Of a stretch of 32,499 nt of DNA, positions 1 through 8,566 are shown one piece after another (position 1 is the stretch's first letter; each line of letters begins with the position of its first letter). Position numbers and translations under genes: made by a program. Source of the stretch: an uncultured Bacteroidia bacterium (GTDB lineage: Bacteria; Bacteroidota; Bacteroidia; Bacteroidales; UBA932); the NCBI GenBank assembly GCA_902784785.1, contig CACZWF010000022.1, forward strand, positions 1-32,499, given 5' to 3'. Below the pieces are notes generated by a model. That model was not told where the DNA came from. It saw only the letters and a list, made by a program, of their open reading frames with translations, and searched no databases.

Positions 1-1487
1 TTCTCCACACGCACCTCGTCAGCGTCGTAGTACGTGCCGCGGATTTGTCGCCGGACCCTGTGCCGTACCCGGAAATACCAGTTCAGGTCATCGGGGTTGC
101 AGTGAAACCAACGCCAGTACCGGTCCACTCTTTCCCACTTGTATCCGCGCATGTGGCCGCTGTAGAAGGTCCGTACCCCTTCCGGGACGGGGATATCGCC
201 GAATTGCGAGGTGAAAATGTCCAGGTCGGCGTGACGGGCGAGGGCCAGCATCACATTGCGAAGAACGAAGGCGGGCGCGTTCCCGTCCAGCTCCGGAGCG
301 ATGACCAGAAATCTTTTTCTCTGTGTGTTTTCTTGATTTTCAAGCATCTGTGTCCAGTTGGAAATAATATGGGAGAGGTCGAAGCGGGCTGCTTGTGCGA
401 TGGCTCCCTGGGAGAGTTTTTGGCGGAGGGGCTCGTCTCCCATAAGGGTCCGGCTCGCTTCTATGAATGCGCGGGTGTCGCCGTTTCGGATGATTTTTCC
501 GCTTGTGTTATGCTGCAATATTTCCCGCAGGGAGGAGAAGGATTCCATAATGACGGGGACGCAGCCGCGCTGCATGGCCTCGGTCAGCGTCATCGGCCAT
601 CCTTCGAAAGAACTGGCCATCCAGAAAAGCTTGGCTTTCCGGTAGTAGCTGTCCGGATGTTGAAAACCGCAGAATTCCACTCGCTGGATATTTTCCCGCA
701 CGCATTGCTCTTGAAGCGTGGCCCGAATAGGCCCGTCTCCGATGATCTGCAGTTTCCATTCGGGAAAATCCCGGAAGAGTTTCTTCCACATTTTAATCAG
801 CAGGTCCACCCTTTTGTCGGCGTTGAGTTGGCCGACGAACAGGAGGGTGTTTTCTTTCTCTTCCTCAGCGACGGGATGGGACAACTCCACCAACGGGTTG
901 TGGATGACGCGTACTTTCCGCATCAGCGGGTCGTCCGGCTGTCGTTGGCAAATCTGCTGTAATTCCTTGCGGAAGGATTCGGATAGAACGACGTAATCTT
1001 GGGCTTGCCGGAGCAACGACAGGTGCCGCAGGTCGTCCAGCCGGCGCAGCCGGTCGTATTCCAGGGCCCTGCGGAACTTGAAAAACTTCAGACGCCGCTT
1101 GAGGATGCGCCGGTACATCGGAGTGCTGTGCTCGAAGACAATCAACCGCGCTCCACATATTTTGGCCATTTCTAAAACGATACCTTCGGTGGGGGCGTAA
1201 CTGTCTTGGTAGATGATGATGTCGTAGCGCTCCCGGGCCGCCAGTTCACAGGCGAACGCCCGGTTGGCCGGGGTGTCCCAGCCGCTGCCGTCGGGCTTGA
1301 GAAGCGGGTCGTCCGGCAGGAGGTGGAAAGCGGCTTTCTGCAACAAGGCGGAGGGGCGTTCTTGACGGACGTGCGCCAATATGCTGATTTCATATCCCAT
1401 TTCGGCCAGTCGGCAACCTATCGTTTCCGTGACGGACTCGATACCGCCCCAACCGGGGAAACGGGAGAGATAAAAAAGAATCTTCAT
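1..1487 (-). CDS. Glycosyltransferase, GT4-like, probably two-unit; C-terminus beyond window
   Basis: The frame opens at ATG 1487 (MKILFYLSRFPGWGGIESVT) and stays open to the window edge, giving 495 residues without a stop. Residues 1-385 look like a complete GT-B glycosyltransferase of the GT4 type: a Gly-rich N-terminal loop (PGWGGIES), a nucleotide-sugar region beginning LLFVGQLNADKRVDLL near 215, and the E-x7-E motif EGWPMTLTE at 295-303. From about residue 391 a new start-like segment (KRFLVIAPELDGNAPAFVLR) resembles the first strand and loop of another Rossmann unit, so the protein may be a tandem fusion. It would transfer a sugar from an activated donor during polysaccharide assembly at the cytoplasmic face; donor and acceptor cannot be told. 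It lies 8 bases after the stop of the upstream glycosyltransferase gene, so the two are probably cotranscribed. The long plus-strand frame over it is antisense shadow. Confidence 0.85.
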   Translation of the reverse strand, partial: MKILFYLSRFPGWGGIESVTETIGCRLAEMGYEISILAHVRQERPSALLQKAAFHLLPDDPLLKPDGSGWDTPANRAFACELAARERYDIIIYQDSYAPTEGIVLEMAKICGARLIVFEHSTPMYRRILKRRLKFFKFRRALEYDRLRRLDDLRHLSLLRQAQDYVVLSESFRKELQQICQRQPDDPLMRKVRVIHNPLVELSHPVAEEEKENTLLFVGQLNADKRVDLLIKMWKKLFRDFPEWKLQIIGDGPIRATLQEQCVRENIQRVEFCGFQHPDSYYRKAKLFWMASSFEGWPMTLTEAMQRGCVPVIMESFSSLREILQHNTSGKIIRNGDTRAFIEASRTLMGDEPLRQKLSQGAIAQAARFDLSHIISNWTQMLENQENTQRKRFLVIAPELDGNAPAFVLRNVMLALARHADLDIFTSQFGDIPVPEGVRTFYSGHMRGYKWERVDRYWRWFHCNPDDLNWYFRVRHRVRRQIRGTYYDADEVRVE

Positions 1488-1495
1488 ACGCCCTC

Positions 1496-2668
1496 TCAAC
1501 CCAAATGACGCGTCAGCAACGACTGCGCGTCCGCTACTTCGTTTTTATGCTCATCCAATAGGGAACGGATGACCCGGGCCCATTGCATATCGATGATGAG
1601 GGGGGCATACTGCTGTATCCAAGTGTGGGCGCAGCGTCCCATCTTTTCCCTTTCCTGCGGGTTTTCAATCAGCCGGTTGATGGCCTTGGCCAAGTCTTCC
1701 GGACTGTCCTCGCAGAGCAGGCCGTTGTATCCGTCGATGATGACTTCGTTTACCCCGGAGCAGGAACGGAGTCCGATGCAGGGGAGTCCGACGGATAGGG
1801 TCTCGCCCAAACCGACGCTGAACCCTTCCACGCGGGAGGGGAAGAAGCAGAAGTCGTAGGCTTTGAGGGTTTCTTCCAGTCCCAGCGGAGACTTGCCTTT
1901 CAGGAAAACCTGATTCTGCAGCCCTTTCTCTTGGATGGCGGCCTGAAGCTCGTCCCTGTATTCCAGCGGCTCGATGTCCCCGAAAATATCGATGGACCAG
2001 TCAGGGTGTTTCTCTTTGACGAGCGCCATCGTTTCTATCAGCAAATCGACCCCTTTGAGCCGGTCGATACGGGAGAAATAGACCATTTTCTTGCGTTCGA
2101 CGCTGTAATCGACGGTCTCGGAGAATTGCCGTATGCCGTTGGCGATGACGACCACCTGCCCTTGCCGCATATAATCAGGAAGACGGTCGCGGTAGCTGTC
2201 CAGCAGGACTTGCGACACGGTGTTGACATAGTGGCGGCGGAGCGATTTCTCAAATTTAGGCCGTTGGGCGAAAAGGAAGTCCGGACGGGAGTGAAACATC
2301 AGGATGCGCGGAATGTCGTTGAAGCGTTTTTCCAAACGGGCGTCCAGATAATAGTGCGGGAAAAAGAAAACAATCAGGTCCGGATCCATTTCTCCGACCA
2401 ATCGGTTGATGGCGGTGGAATAATCCGGCCTGTCGGGATAGAGCAGACAAGCATTGACAAAGCGTACCCGTTCATCCAGACTGGCCGGTCGGGTGGGGTC
2501 TTCTCCATAGCAGGCGCCGGTGACTTCGTGACCCAATTCAACCAGAAAACGACAGAAATGAAAGAAAACCGTGATGGAACCGCCCGTGGTGGACGCCAGA
2601 TTGGCCTGGCCGATGACCAGAATGCGGCGCGGATTGTTGGGGGTTCTTTTACGCTTCCAATTGAACAT
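1496..2668 (-). CDS. GT4-family glycosyltransferase
   Basis: A 390-residue GT-B glycosyltransferase. The N-terminal half starts RRILVIGQANLASTTGGS, with the Gly-rich loop that binds the sugar nucleotide or acceptor; the C-terminal half begins near MVYFSRIDRLKGVDLLIE and carries the E-x7-E signature EGFSVGLGE, the nucleotide-sugar site of this family. The length is normal for a single-unit GT4 enzyme. A longer frame reaches 2803, but its extra 45 residues would overlap the divergent gene at 2746 and lie across a good TATATTTG promoter box at 2685-2692, so ATG 2668 (MFNWKRKRTP) is preferred. It is first in the leftward operon of the polysaccharide locus and probably adds a sugar to a lipid-linked repeat unit. 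The specific sugar is not predictable. Confidence 0.9.
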   Translation of the reverse strand: MFNWKRKRTPNNPRRILVIGQANLASTTGGSITVFFHFCRFLVELGHEVTGACYGEDPTRPASLDERVRFVNACLLYPDRPDYSTAINRLVGEMDPDLIVFFFPHYYLDARLEKRFNDIPRILMFHSRPDFLFAQRPKFEKSLRRHYVNTVSQVLLDSYRDRLPDYMRQGQVVVIANGIRQFSETVDYSVERKKMVYFSRIDRLKGVDLLIETMALVKEKHPDWSIDIFGDIEPLEYRDELQAAIQEKGLQNQVFLKGKSPLGLEETLKAYDFCFFPSRVEGFSVGLGETLSVGLPCIGLRSCSGVNEVIIDGYNGLLCEDSPEDLAKAINRLIENPQEREKMGRCAHTWIQQYAPLIIDMQWARVIRSLLDEHKNEVADAQSLLTRHLG

Positions 2669-2684
2669 AGGAGTAAGTTTTACG

Positions 2685-2692
2685 CAAATATA
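2685..2692 (-). promoter_or_regulatory. -7 box TATATTTG for the leftward glycosyltransferase operon
   Basis: On the minus strand the sequence is TATATTTG, a full match to the Bacteroidota TAnnTTTG box, with 16 bases between it and ATG 2668. No convincing -33 TTTG is seen; a TTTCG lies about 20 bases upstream. Confidence 0.65.
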
Positions 2693-2724
2693 GCATATTT
2701 TTCCCCTCGAAACGAATTTTTTAA

Positions 2725-2732
2725 TATCTTTA
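2725..2732 (+). promoter_or_regulatory. Candidate -7 box TATCTTTA for the rightward sugar operon
   Basis: TATCTTTA matches TAnnTTTG except for the last base and ends 13 bases before ATG 2746. The intergenic region between the two divergent starts is only 77 bases, so the two promoters lie nearly back to back. Confidence 0.45.
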
Positions 2733-2745
2733 CAAAAAATTATAA

Positions 2746-4440
2746 ATGATGAATGTTTCCGTGTTGATGCCGGTTTACAATACGAAGCCGGAATATCTCT
2801 CACAAGCGATAGAAAGTATATTGTCGCAGTCTTTCTCGCAATTTGAATTGTTGATCTACGATGATGGCTCTACAAGCGAGGAGACGCTGGATACATTGGA
2901 CCGTTATGCCGGAAAAGATGTCCGTGTGCGCGTGATTCGCGCTTCGCAGAATAGAGGAGTTGTCGTGGCTCGGAACCGGCTCGTCGAAGAGGCGGCCTAT
3001 GCGCTTTGTGCCAATATGGATTCGGACGATATCGCGCACCCGAACCGATTGGAACGGCAGGTTGCTTTTTTTGAAAAGCATCCGGATGTAGGGGTGTGTG
3101 GTACCTGGTTTCACCGTTTTCCTTCGGATTCGACGGTCTGTCTTCCGACGGTTCCGGGATATCTGGATTTTTTGCGTGAGAATTGTTTGGGGAATTCGAC
3201 CGTAATGTTCAACAAGGAGTTGTTTGCCAAGTTTGGACTTCGTTTTAACGAAGATCTGCTTTTTTGTGAGGATTATGACTTGTATACGCGGGCTGCCCGG
3301 TTTATGAAAATCGCCAATCTCCCGGAGGTGCTGGTGGAATATCGCGAGCGGCCGGATAGCTTATGCCATGCGGAGCCGGAAGCTTTGCAGCAGACAGACC
3401 GGCTGATCCATTGGTCGATGCTGGATTTTCTTTCGTATAGAAATGCTTTTCGGGAAGAAACGGTTGGGGCGGTTTCCAAGGACGAAATGGCTCCGCGGTT
3501 GCGGGAATTGCCTATCCCGTTGTCGAAGAAACGTCGTCACCGTTCTTATTTCCGAATGCCCGTTGTCGTCCGTCTGATGGGAGGATTGGGCAATCAGATG
3601 TTTCAATATGCTTTCGGAGTGGCGTTGGGAGAGGCGCTGGGACGCAGGGTGCTGTATGATCTGTCTTGGCTGGAGGATGAAAAGAAAACGATTACCAATG
3701 CTCAGACCAAGGAGAATGCGGATGGCGTTGTCATTCGGGATTATGCCTTGAATGTGTTTCAGGCCCGCTTTTCGCTTACCGGACGCCGGATGGTTTGGCT
3801 CTGCAAGTTTCTTGGAGGACGAATTGGCGAGCCGGTGAGCAGTTTTCGTAAGTTCGATGCTTCATTGTTGCAACATAAGCGTTGCGGCGAGTGGAAAGGC
3901 TATTTCCAGAACGAGGGCTATTTCAAACACCTCAGGCCCTATTTGGAGTCCGTTCTTGTCTTGCCGGAATTCGACCCGCAGGACACTTTCAACCAGACGA
4001 AACTGATGGATATCCGTTTGTGTGATGAGTCCGTATTTGTGCACGTGCGCAGGGGAGATTTTGTCAATTTGGGCTGGCAGCTTCCTACCTCTTATTATGC
4101 GAATGCCGCAGCCTATATGGTGGCGCATCTGAAGCATCCCCGTTTCTTTGTTTTCGGGGATTTCGTTCCGGAGATTATGGATGCCATCAAGGCGCATTCT
4201 TCCCAAGTCGAGTGGATTGGAGATAATAATTCCAAGAACCACGAAGATTGGAAAGATATGGCTCTGATGCGGGCCTGTCGGCATGCGATTATTGCAAATT
4301 CCTCTTTCAGCTGGTGGTCGGCTTGGTTGGGCCGGGCGAATACGGGTGTCGTGACGGCTCCTTCTCCTTATATGGACGGTACGGATGACGGCATTTGTGA
4401 AAGTTGGGTGAAAATTCCTACAAAAGAGTTAGATAAATAA
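2746..4440 (+). CDS. Fused glycosyltransferase: GT2 domain plus GT11 alpha-1,2-fucosyltransferase-like domain
   Basis: A 564-residue protein made of two enzymes. Residues 3-255 are a GT2 (GT-A) glycosyltransferase: VSVLMPVYNTKPEYL at the start, YDDGST at 38-43, and the metal-binding DSDD at 92-95, with CEDYDLYTRAA near 174 typical of the acceptor-side helix. Residues 271-564 are a GT11 fucosyltransferase-like unit: VRLMGGLGNQMFQYAFG at 275-291, HVRRGDFV at 433-440 (the HxRRxD GDP-binding motif) and SSFSWWSAWLG at 519-529. The linker 256-270 is basic and Pro-rich. Each half is about as long as the stand-alone enzyme. GT11 members transfer L-fucose, and some relatives L-colitose, from the GDP sugar to O-2 of a hexose; the next genes make the GDP sugar. 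The GT2 half may add the preceding sugar. The stop TAA abuts the next ATG. Confidence 0.92.
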   Translation: MMNVSVLMPVYNTKPEYLSQAIESILSQSFSQFELLIYDDGSTSEETLDTLDRYAGKDVRVRVIRASQNRGVVVARNRLVEEAAYALCANMDSDDIAHPNRLERQVAFFEKHPDVGVCGTWFHRFPSDSTVCLPTVPGYLDFLRENCLGNSTVMFNKELFAKFGLRFNEDLLFCEDYDLYTRAARFMKIANLPEVLVEYRERPDSLCHAEPEALQQTDRLIHWSMLDFLSYRNAFREETVGAVSKDEMAPRLRELPIPLSKKRRHRSYFRMPVVVRLMGGLGNQMFQYAFGVALGEALGRRVLYDLSWLEDEKKTITNAQTKENADGVVIRDYALNVFQARFSLTGRRMVWLCKFLGGRIGEPVSSFRKFDASLLQHKRCGEWKGYFQNEGYFKHLRPYLESVLVLPEFDPQDTFNQTKLMDIRLCDESVFVHVRRGDFVNLGWQLPTSYYANAAAYMVAHLKHPRFFVFGDFVPEIMDAIKAHSSQVEWIGDNNSKNHEDWKDMALMRACRHAIIANSSFSWWSAWLGRANTGVVTAPSPYMDGTDDGICESWVKIPTKELDK

Positions 4441-5532
4441 ATGATGAAAACAGCTCTCATAACAGGCGTTACCGGACAGGACGGTTCTTATCTGTCCGAG
4501 TTTTTGTTGGAAAAAGGATATGAGGTACACGGCATCATCCGCCGTAGTTCCGTGGATTTCAGGGAGCGTATCGCCCACCTGGAGGGAAGGCCTCATTTCC
4601 ATCTGCATTATGCGGATTTAAGCGATTCGATGTCCATTGTGAAGGTGGTGGCGGCCGTCCGGCCGGATGAGATTTACAATCTGGCGGCCCAAAGTCACGT
4701 TCAGGTGAGTTTCGACGCGCCTGAGTTTACGGCGAATGTGGATGCGACGGGAGTGCTGCGCGTACTGGAGGCCGTCCGGTCCTGCGGTCTGGAGAAGACC
4801 TGCCGCATCTACCAGGCTTCCACGTCCGAATTGTATGGAAAAGTGGAGGAGGTCCCGCAGAATGAGAATACGCCTTTCCATCCCTACAGTCCCTATGCCG
4901 TCGCCAAACTCTATGGCTTCTGGATTGTGAAGGAGTATCGCGAGGCGTATGGTATGTATTGCTGCTCCGGTATTTTGTTCAATCACGAGAGTGAGCGCCG
5001 GGGAGAGACCTTTGTGACGCGTAAGATTACCTTGGCGGCGGCCCGGATCAAGCAGGGCCTGCAGGATTGCCTGTATCTGGGCAATCTTTCTTCTATGCGT
5101 GACTGGGGGTATGCGAAAGATTATGTGGAGTGTATGTGGCTGATGCTTCAGCAGGAACAGCCGGAGGACTTCGTGATTGCGACCGGCGTGCAGCATACGG
5201 TCCGCGAGTTCGCGACGCTGGCTTTCCACTACGCCGGCATCGAGTTGCGCTGGGAAGGTGAAGGGGAGGATGAGAAAGGCATCGATGTGGCGACGGGCGA
5301 GGTCCGTGTGGCCGTCTCTCCCGACTTCTACCGTCCGACCGATGTGGTGAATCTCTGGGGCGACCCTTCCAAGGCGAAGGCGAGGCTCGGGTGGAATCCT
5401 TCCAAGACGACTTTCGAGGCGTTGGTGAAACTGATGGTTGAGGCGGATATGGCGAAGGTGGCGGCGGAAGGCGCTGCGGCGAAAGTGCGGACCAATTTGG
5501 CCGAATATCTGGAAAAAGGCATCGTGAAGTAA
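4441..5532 (+). CDS. gmd: GDP-mannose 4,6-dehydratase
   Basis: A 363-residue extended SDR enzyme that converts GDP-D-mannose to GDP-4-keto-6-deoxy-D-mannose with bound NADP. The nucleotide loop is [10 protein letters not shown] at 9-18, RRSS follows at 34-37, and the catalytic residues are visible as T128/E130 in STSELYG and Y152/K156 in [27 protein letters not shown] is the well-conserved substrate-binding block of the family. The length is normal. ATG 4441 directly follows the stop of the glycosyltransferase gene; a second ATG three bases later would remove one residue only. Its TAA overlaps the next ATG by one base, so the operon is translationally coupled. The product is the branch point for L-fucose, colitose, perosamine and rhamnose; which one is made depends on the two enzymes that follow. 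Confidence 0.96.
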   Translation: MMKTALITGVTGQDGSYLSEFLLEKGYEVHGIIRRSSVDFRERIAHLEGRPHFHLHYADLSDSMSIVKVVAAVRPDEIYNLAAQSHVQVSFDAPEFTANVDATGVLRVLEAVRSCGLEKTCRIYQASTSELYGKVEEVPQNENTPFHPYSPYAVAKLYGFWIVKEYREAYGMYCCSGILFNHESERRGETFVTRKITLAAARIKQGLQDCLYLGNLSSMRDWGYAKDYVECMWLMLQQEQPEDFVIATGVQHTVREFATLAFHYAGIELRWEGEGEDEKGIDVATGEVRVAVSPDFYRPTDVVNLWGDPSKAKARLGWNPSKTTFEALVKLMVEADMAKVAAEGAAAKVRTNLAEYLEKGIVK

Positions 5533-6467
5533 TGGAGAAAACAGCCAAAATATACGTCTCCGGACATCGGGGGCTGGCCGGTTCAGCGATCCTGCGTCAT
5601 TTGCAGGAGGCGGGCTTTACCAACCTGGTGACCCGGACGCACGCGGAGCTGGATCTGTGCGACCAGCGCGCGGTGGCGGCCTTTTTTAAGCAGGAAAAGC
5701 CGGACTATGTCTTTCTGGCGGCCGGACGGGTGGGCGGCATCCGTGCCAACATCGAGAATCCCGCTCCCTTTTTGTATGAGAACCTGGCGATTCAGATGAA
5801 CATCATCCATCAGGCATATCTGCACGGGGTGAAAAAGTTGCTGATTCTCGGTTCGTCCTGCATCTATCCCCGGGAATGCCCGCAGCCGATGAAGGAGGAG
5901 TATCTGATGGACGGGAAACTGGAGCCGACCAACGAGGGATACGCCCTTTCGAAGGTGGTGGCGCTGAAAATGGGCGAGTACTATAAGAAACAATATGGTT
6001 TCAACGCGGTCTCGATTATGCCTTGCAACCTATACGGTCGCAACGACAGTTTCGATCCGCTTCGTTCCCACGTGTTGTCCGCGACGGTCCGCAAGTTCGT
6101 GGACGCGGTCGAGGAAGGACGCGACAAGGTCGTGATGTGGGGGACGGGACGGGCCCGGCGGGAGTTCCTGAATGTGGACGATATGGCCGCCGCCGCTCTC
6201 TTTATGATGGAACGGTATGAGGGAGACAGCTTTATCAATGTGGGCTGCGGAACGGATTTCTCCATCCGCGAACTGGCCGAGAAGGTTGCCCTGCATACGG
6301 GTTTCAAAGGGGAGGTCGAGTGGGATGCGACCAAGCCGGACGGAATGATGCGCAAGTGTCTGGATGTGACACGGATGAAGGCGATGGGCTTTGAGCCGAA
6401 AATTTCCCTGGACGAGGGGATAGAACAAATGATAGAAGAATACAAACGTTATAAGGAAAAATTATGA
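5532..6467 (+). CDS. fcl: GDP-L-fucose synthase-like epimerase/reductase (Fcl, or ColC-like)
   Basis: A 311-residue SDR protein with the GxxGxxG loop SGHRGLAGSAI at 10-20. The residues used by GDP-fucose synthase are all present: S108 and C110 in GSSCIYP, Y137 and K141 in GYALSK, and H180 in LRSHV, matching Ser107, Cys109, Tyr136, Lys140 and His179 of the E. coli enzyme. The family performs 3,5-epimerisation and then NADPH reduction of GDP-4-keto-6-deoxymannose to GDP-L-fucose. The colitose enzyme ColC is a close homologue that does C5 epimerisation and 4-keto reduction of the 3-deoxy substrate; sequence alone does not separate them here, and the ColD-like gene next door makes that role credible. 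The ATG overlaps the gmd stop (TAATG) and the stop overlaps the next ATG (ATGA). Confidence 0.9.
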   Translation: MEKTAKIYVSGHRGLAGSAILRHLQEAGFTNLVTRTHAELDLCDQRAVAAFFKQEKPDYVFLAAGRVGGIRANIENPAPFLYENLAIQMNIIHQAYLHGVKKLLILGSSCIYPRECPQPMKEEYLMDGKLEPTNEGYALSKVVALKMGEYYKKQYGFNAVSIMPCNLYGRNDSFDPLRSHVLSATVRKFVDAVEEGRDKVVMWGTGRARREFLNVDDMAAAALFMMERYEGDSFINVGCGTDFSIRELAEKVALHTGFKGEVEWDATKPDGMMRKCLDVTRMKAMGFEPKISLDEGIEQMIEEYKRYKEKL

Positions 6468-7642
6468 GAGTCCCTTTGATGCGATATGCCTTTTTGAACG
6501 AGGCTCAGACGAAAGAAAAGCTGGCGGATTTTATCCGTGGCGCGGAAATGTTTTCCATGGGTAAGGAGTGCGCGGAATTCGAGCGGAAATTTGCCGCGTG
6601 GCAGGGTTGCAAGCACGCCCTCCTGTTCAACAGCGGCGGCAGCGCCAATCTGGCTTTGTTGCAGTCTCTCAAGAGCTTGGGCCGTTTGAAGGAAGGGGAC
6701 AAGGTGGGCTTTTCTTCCCTGACTTGGTCCACGAATGTGATGCCCATCATCCAGATGGGGATGATTCCCGTTCCGGTGGATGTGGACAAGAAAACGGCCA
6801 ACGTGATGTCTTGGAACCTCTTGGAGCGTCTGAAAGAAACGGACTTGCAGGCTTTTTTCGCCACGAATGTGCTGGGGTATGCCGGTGATTTGAAAGAAAT
6901 CCAATCCCTATGCCGGGAGCGGGGGATTGTGTTTATGGAGGACAACTGCGAGGGCCTTGGCGGCCGTATCGCGGGCGACCGTTTCGGCAACTTCGGCGTG
7001 GGCTCGACTTTCTCTTTCTTCGTGGCGCACCACATGTCCACTATCGAGGGGGGAATGTTCTGCACGAACGATGACGAGCTGTGCCGGATGATGACGATCA
7101 CGCGGGCCAACGGCTGGGACCGGAATCTTTCGGCGGAGGAGCAGGTGAAGATGCGGGAGCCGTACAAAATCAATCCTTTCTTTGCCAAATACAGTTTCTA
7201 CAATCTCGCGTTCAACTTCCGTCCGACGGAAATCACGGGTTTCCTGGGGCAGGAGCAGATGCAATACCTGGATGAGAACATTGAGCGCCGTCTGGCCAAT
7301 CACGCTCAGTTCGACGCGGCCATCTGCGGGAATCCGGAGCTCATCCATATCGAACACGCTCATATCGACAGCATTTCGCCGTTCGGTCTGATTGTCCTGT
7401 GCCGTACGCCGGAGCTGCGGGACAAGTACCTCCAACGTTTTGCCGAAGCGGAAATCGAGGTGCGTCCGGTGATTGCCGGCAATATGCAGAACCAGCCCTT
7501 CTACCGTAATTATGTGGACAAACTGTACGATTTGCCGAATACGGATTTCTATAACAACTGCGGTTTTTATTGCGGCAATTTCCCCGAAATGACGCAGGAG
7601 GATGTGGATGCCATCTGCGGGTGCCTTAGGTCAAATTCTTAG
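6464..7642 (+). CDS. DegT/DnrJ/EryC1/StrS-fold PLP enzyme with His at the lysine site (ColD/RfbH-like 3-dehydratase)
   Basis: A 392-residue fold-type I PLP enzyme. The family hallmarks are NSGGSANLAL at 56-65 for cofactor phosphate binding, MEDNCEGLGG at 158-167, and the segment SFFVAHHMSTIEGG at 184-197. In sugar aminotransferases this last segment has the Schiff-base lysine; here it has H189-H190 and no lysine. That change is known in the 3-dehydratases ColD (GDP-4-keto-6-deoxy-D-mannose, about 390 residues) and RfbH/E1 (CDP sugar, longer, with an iron-sulfur cluster). The length and the gmd neighbour favour the ColD type, which removes the C3 hydroxyl with PLP and glutamate. The predicted product is GDP-4-keto-3,6-dideoxymannose, a precursor of GDP-L-colitose. 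The ATG overlaps the preceding stop. The stop overlaps the convergent acyltransferase gene by four bases. Confidence 0.85.
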   Translation: MRVPLMRYAFLNEAQTKEKLADFIRGAEMFSMGKECAEFERKFAAWQGCKHALLFNSGGSANLALLQSLKSLGRLKEGDKVGFSSLTWSTNVMPIIQMGMIPVPVDVDKKTANVMSWNLLERLKETDLQAFFATNVLGYAGDLKEIQSLCRERGIVFMEDNCEGLGGRIAGDRFGNFGVGSTFSFFVAHHMSTIEGGMFCTNDDELCRMMTITRANGWDRNLSAEEQVKMREPYKINPFFAKYSFYNLAFNFRPTEITGFLGQEQMQYLDENIERRLANHAQFDAAICGNPELIHIEHAHIDSISPFGLIVLCRTPELRDKYLQRFAEAEIEVRPVIAGNMQNQPFYRNYVDKLYDLPNTDFYNNCGFYCGNFPEMTQEDVDAICGCLRSNS

Positions 7643-8544
7643 AACCAGAATCTTCTGTGCGTCCAGAGGTAGTTGGCGGGATTGCGACGAATGTCTTCTT
7701 CCAGCAGCTTGAAATATTTCTGCATGATGTCTTCCACCGTCATGTCCTTGGCGTTTTCACAAATCGTCGTGTATTCCATCAAGTAATGCCCTTGTTTCGT
7801 GCGGTTGAGGTTGAGATAGACCACCGCCATGCCGAATTTCTGGGCGAGGGCCGCCGCTGCGGACATCGTGTGGACGCGATGGTACAGGAACATGCACTCT
7901 ACATAATGGGGCGCTTCGAAATACGGCCGCTGGTCGGTGTTGACATTGTAGATGATTTTTTTGTCTTTGTGCTCATAGACGTAACGCGCCACTTTCTTCG
8001 ACTCGACATAGCCCTCGAATTTTTCTTTATCGCGGACCGGGGCGATGCGGTTGAGGCGGATGATGTCATCCCATAATTTGCTGGAAAGCCGGCGATAGAC
8101 TACGCAGAAATTCGCTTCGTAACTTCTTTTCGGCTCGTCGCTGTAGTCGTATTGGTCGTAACCGCCGTACAGTTCCCAGTTGCCGGTGTGGGAGTACATG
8201 ACCATGACGCTGGGAGATTTGTCATACAGTTCGTTCATCATTGCCACATCCCGGTTTTCCATGATGCGGGCCTTGTGCAGACGCTCGGGATTCTGGCAGG
8301 CGCCGAACCAGATACTTTCGACAATCAGTTCTGCAAAATGCTGATAGAATGCTTTGGTTATGGCTTTGATTTCATTGTATTCTTTTTCCGGGAAGCAGCT
8401 GGTGAGGTTGATGATGACTTCATCCCGTCGATAACCAATGACCCGGTGCAGTAGCCAAGCCATCCATCGGGCGTTGAAATAGTGAAAACTGAGCGGCAGC
8501 ATCCCGAACAGCCGCATCAGGGCGCGTATGATGAATTTGAACAT
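7639..8544 (-). CDS. LpxL/HtrB-like lysophospholipid (lipid A) acyltransferase
   Basis: A 301-residue member of the lipid A biosynthesis acyltransferase family, which moves a fatty acyl chain onto a lipid acceptor at the inner membrane. The N-terminus (MFKFIIRALMRLFGMLPLSF) is a hydrophobic, basic membrane anchor. The catalytic H-x4-E motif is H119-TGNW-E124. The ending NYLWTHRRFWF resembles the conserved LpxL C-terminus. Typical length is about 300. The natural substrate may be lipid A or another lipid such as an aminolipid; Bacteroidota have several paralogues. The start at 8544 has only five bases between it and a TATATTTG box, so the mRNA may be nearly leaderless; ATG 8517 is the alternative but would remove part of the anchor. 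It converges with the sugar operon and diverges from secA. Confidence 0.87.
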   Translation of the reverse strand: MFKFIIRALMRLFGMLPLSFHYFNARWMAWLLHRVIGYRRDEVIINLTSCFPEKEYNEIKAITKAFYQHFAELIVESIWFGACQNPERLHKARIMENRDVAMMNELYDKSPSVMVMYSHTGNWELYGGYDQYDYSDEPKRSYEANFCVVYRRLSSKLWDDIIRLNRIAPVRDKEKFEGYVESKKVARYVYEHKDKKIIYNVNTDQRPYFEAPHYVECMFLYHRVHTMSAAAALAQKFGMAVVYLNLNRTKQGHYLMEYTTICENAKDMTVEDIMQKYFKLLEEDIRRNPANYLWTHRRFWF

Positions 8545-8549
8545 AATGG

Positions 8550-8557
8550 CAAATATA
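8550..8557 (-). promoter_or_regulatory. -7 box TATATTTG for the acyltransferase gene
   Basis: The minus strand reads TATATTTG, matching TAnnTTTG exactly. Only five bases separate it from ATG 8544, so transcription should start at or next to the start codon. Confidence 0.55.
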
Positions 8558-8566
8558 GGAAATAAA

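Noticed and set aside
45-962. A 305-residue plus-strand frame at the left edge
   Set aside because: It lies antisense to the GT4-type gene, whose motifs are clear in the minus frame, and it shows no recognisable domain.
6464-7642. Calling the PLP enzyme a perosamine synthase (GDP-4-keto-6-deoxymannose 4-aminotransferase)
   Set aside because: The catalytic lysine needed for transamination is replaced by histidine in the AHHMSTIEGG motif.
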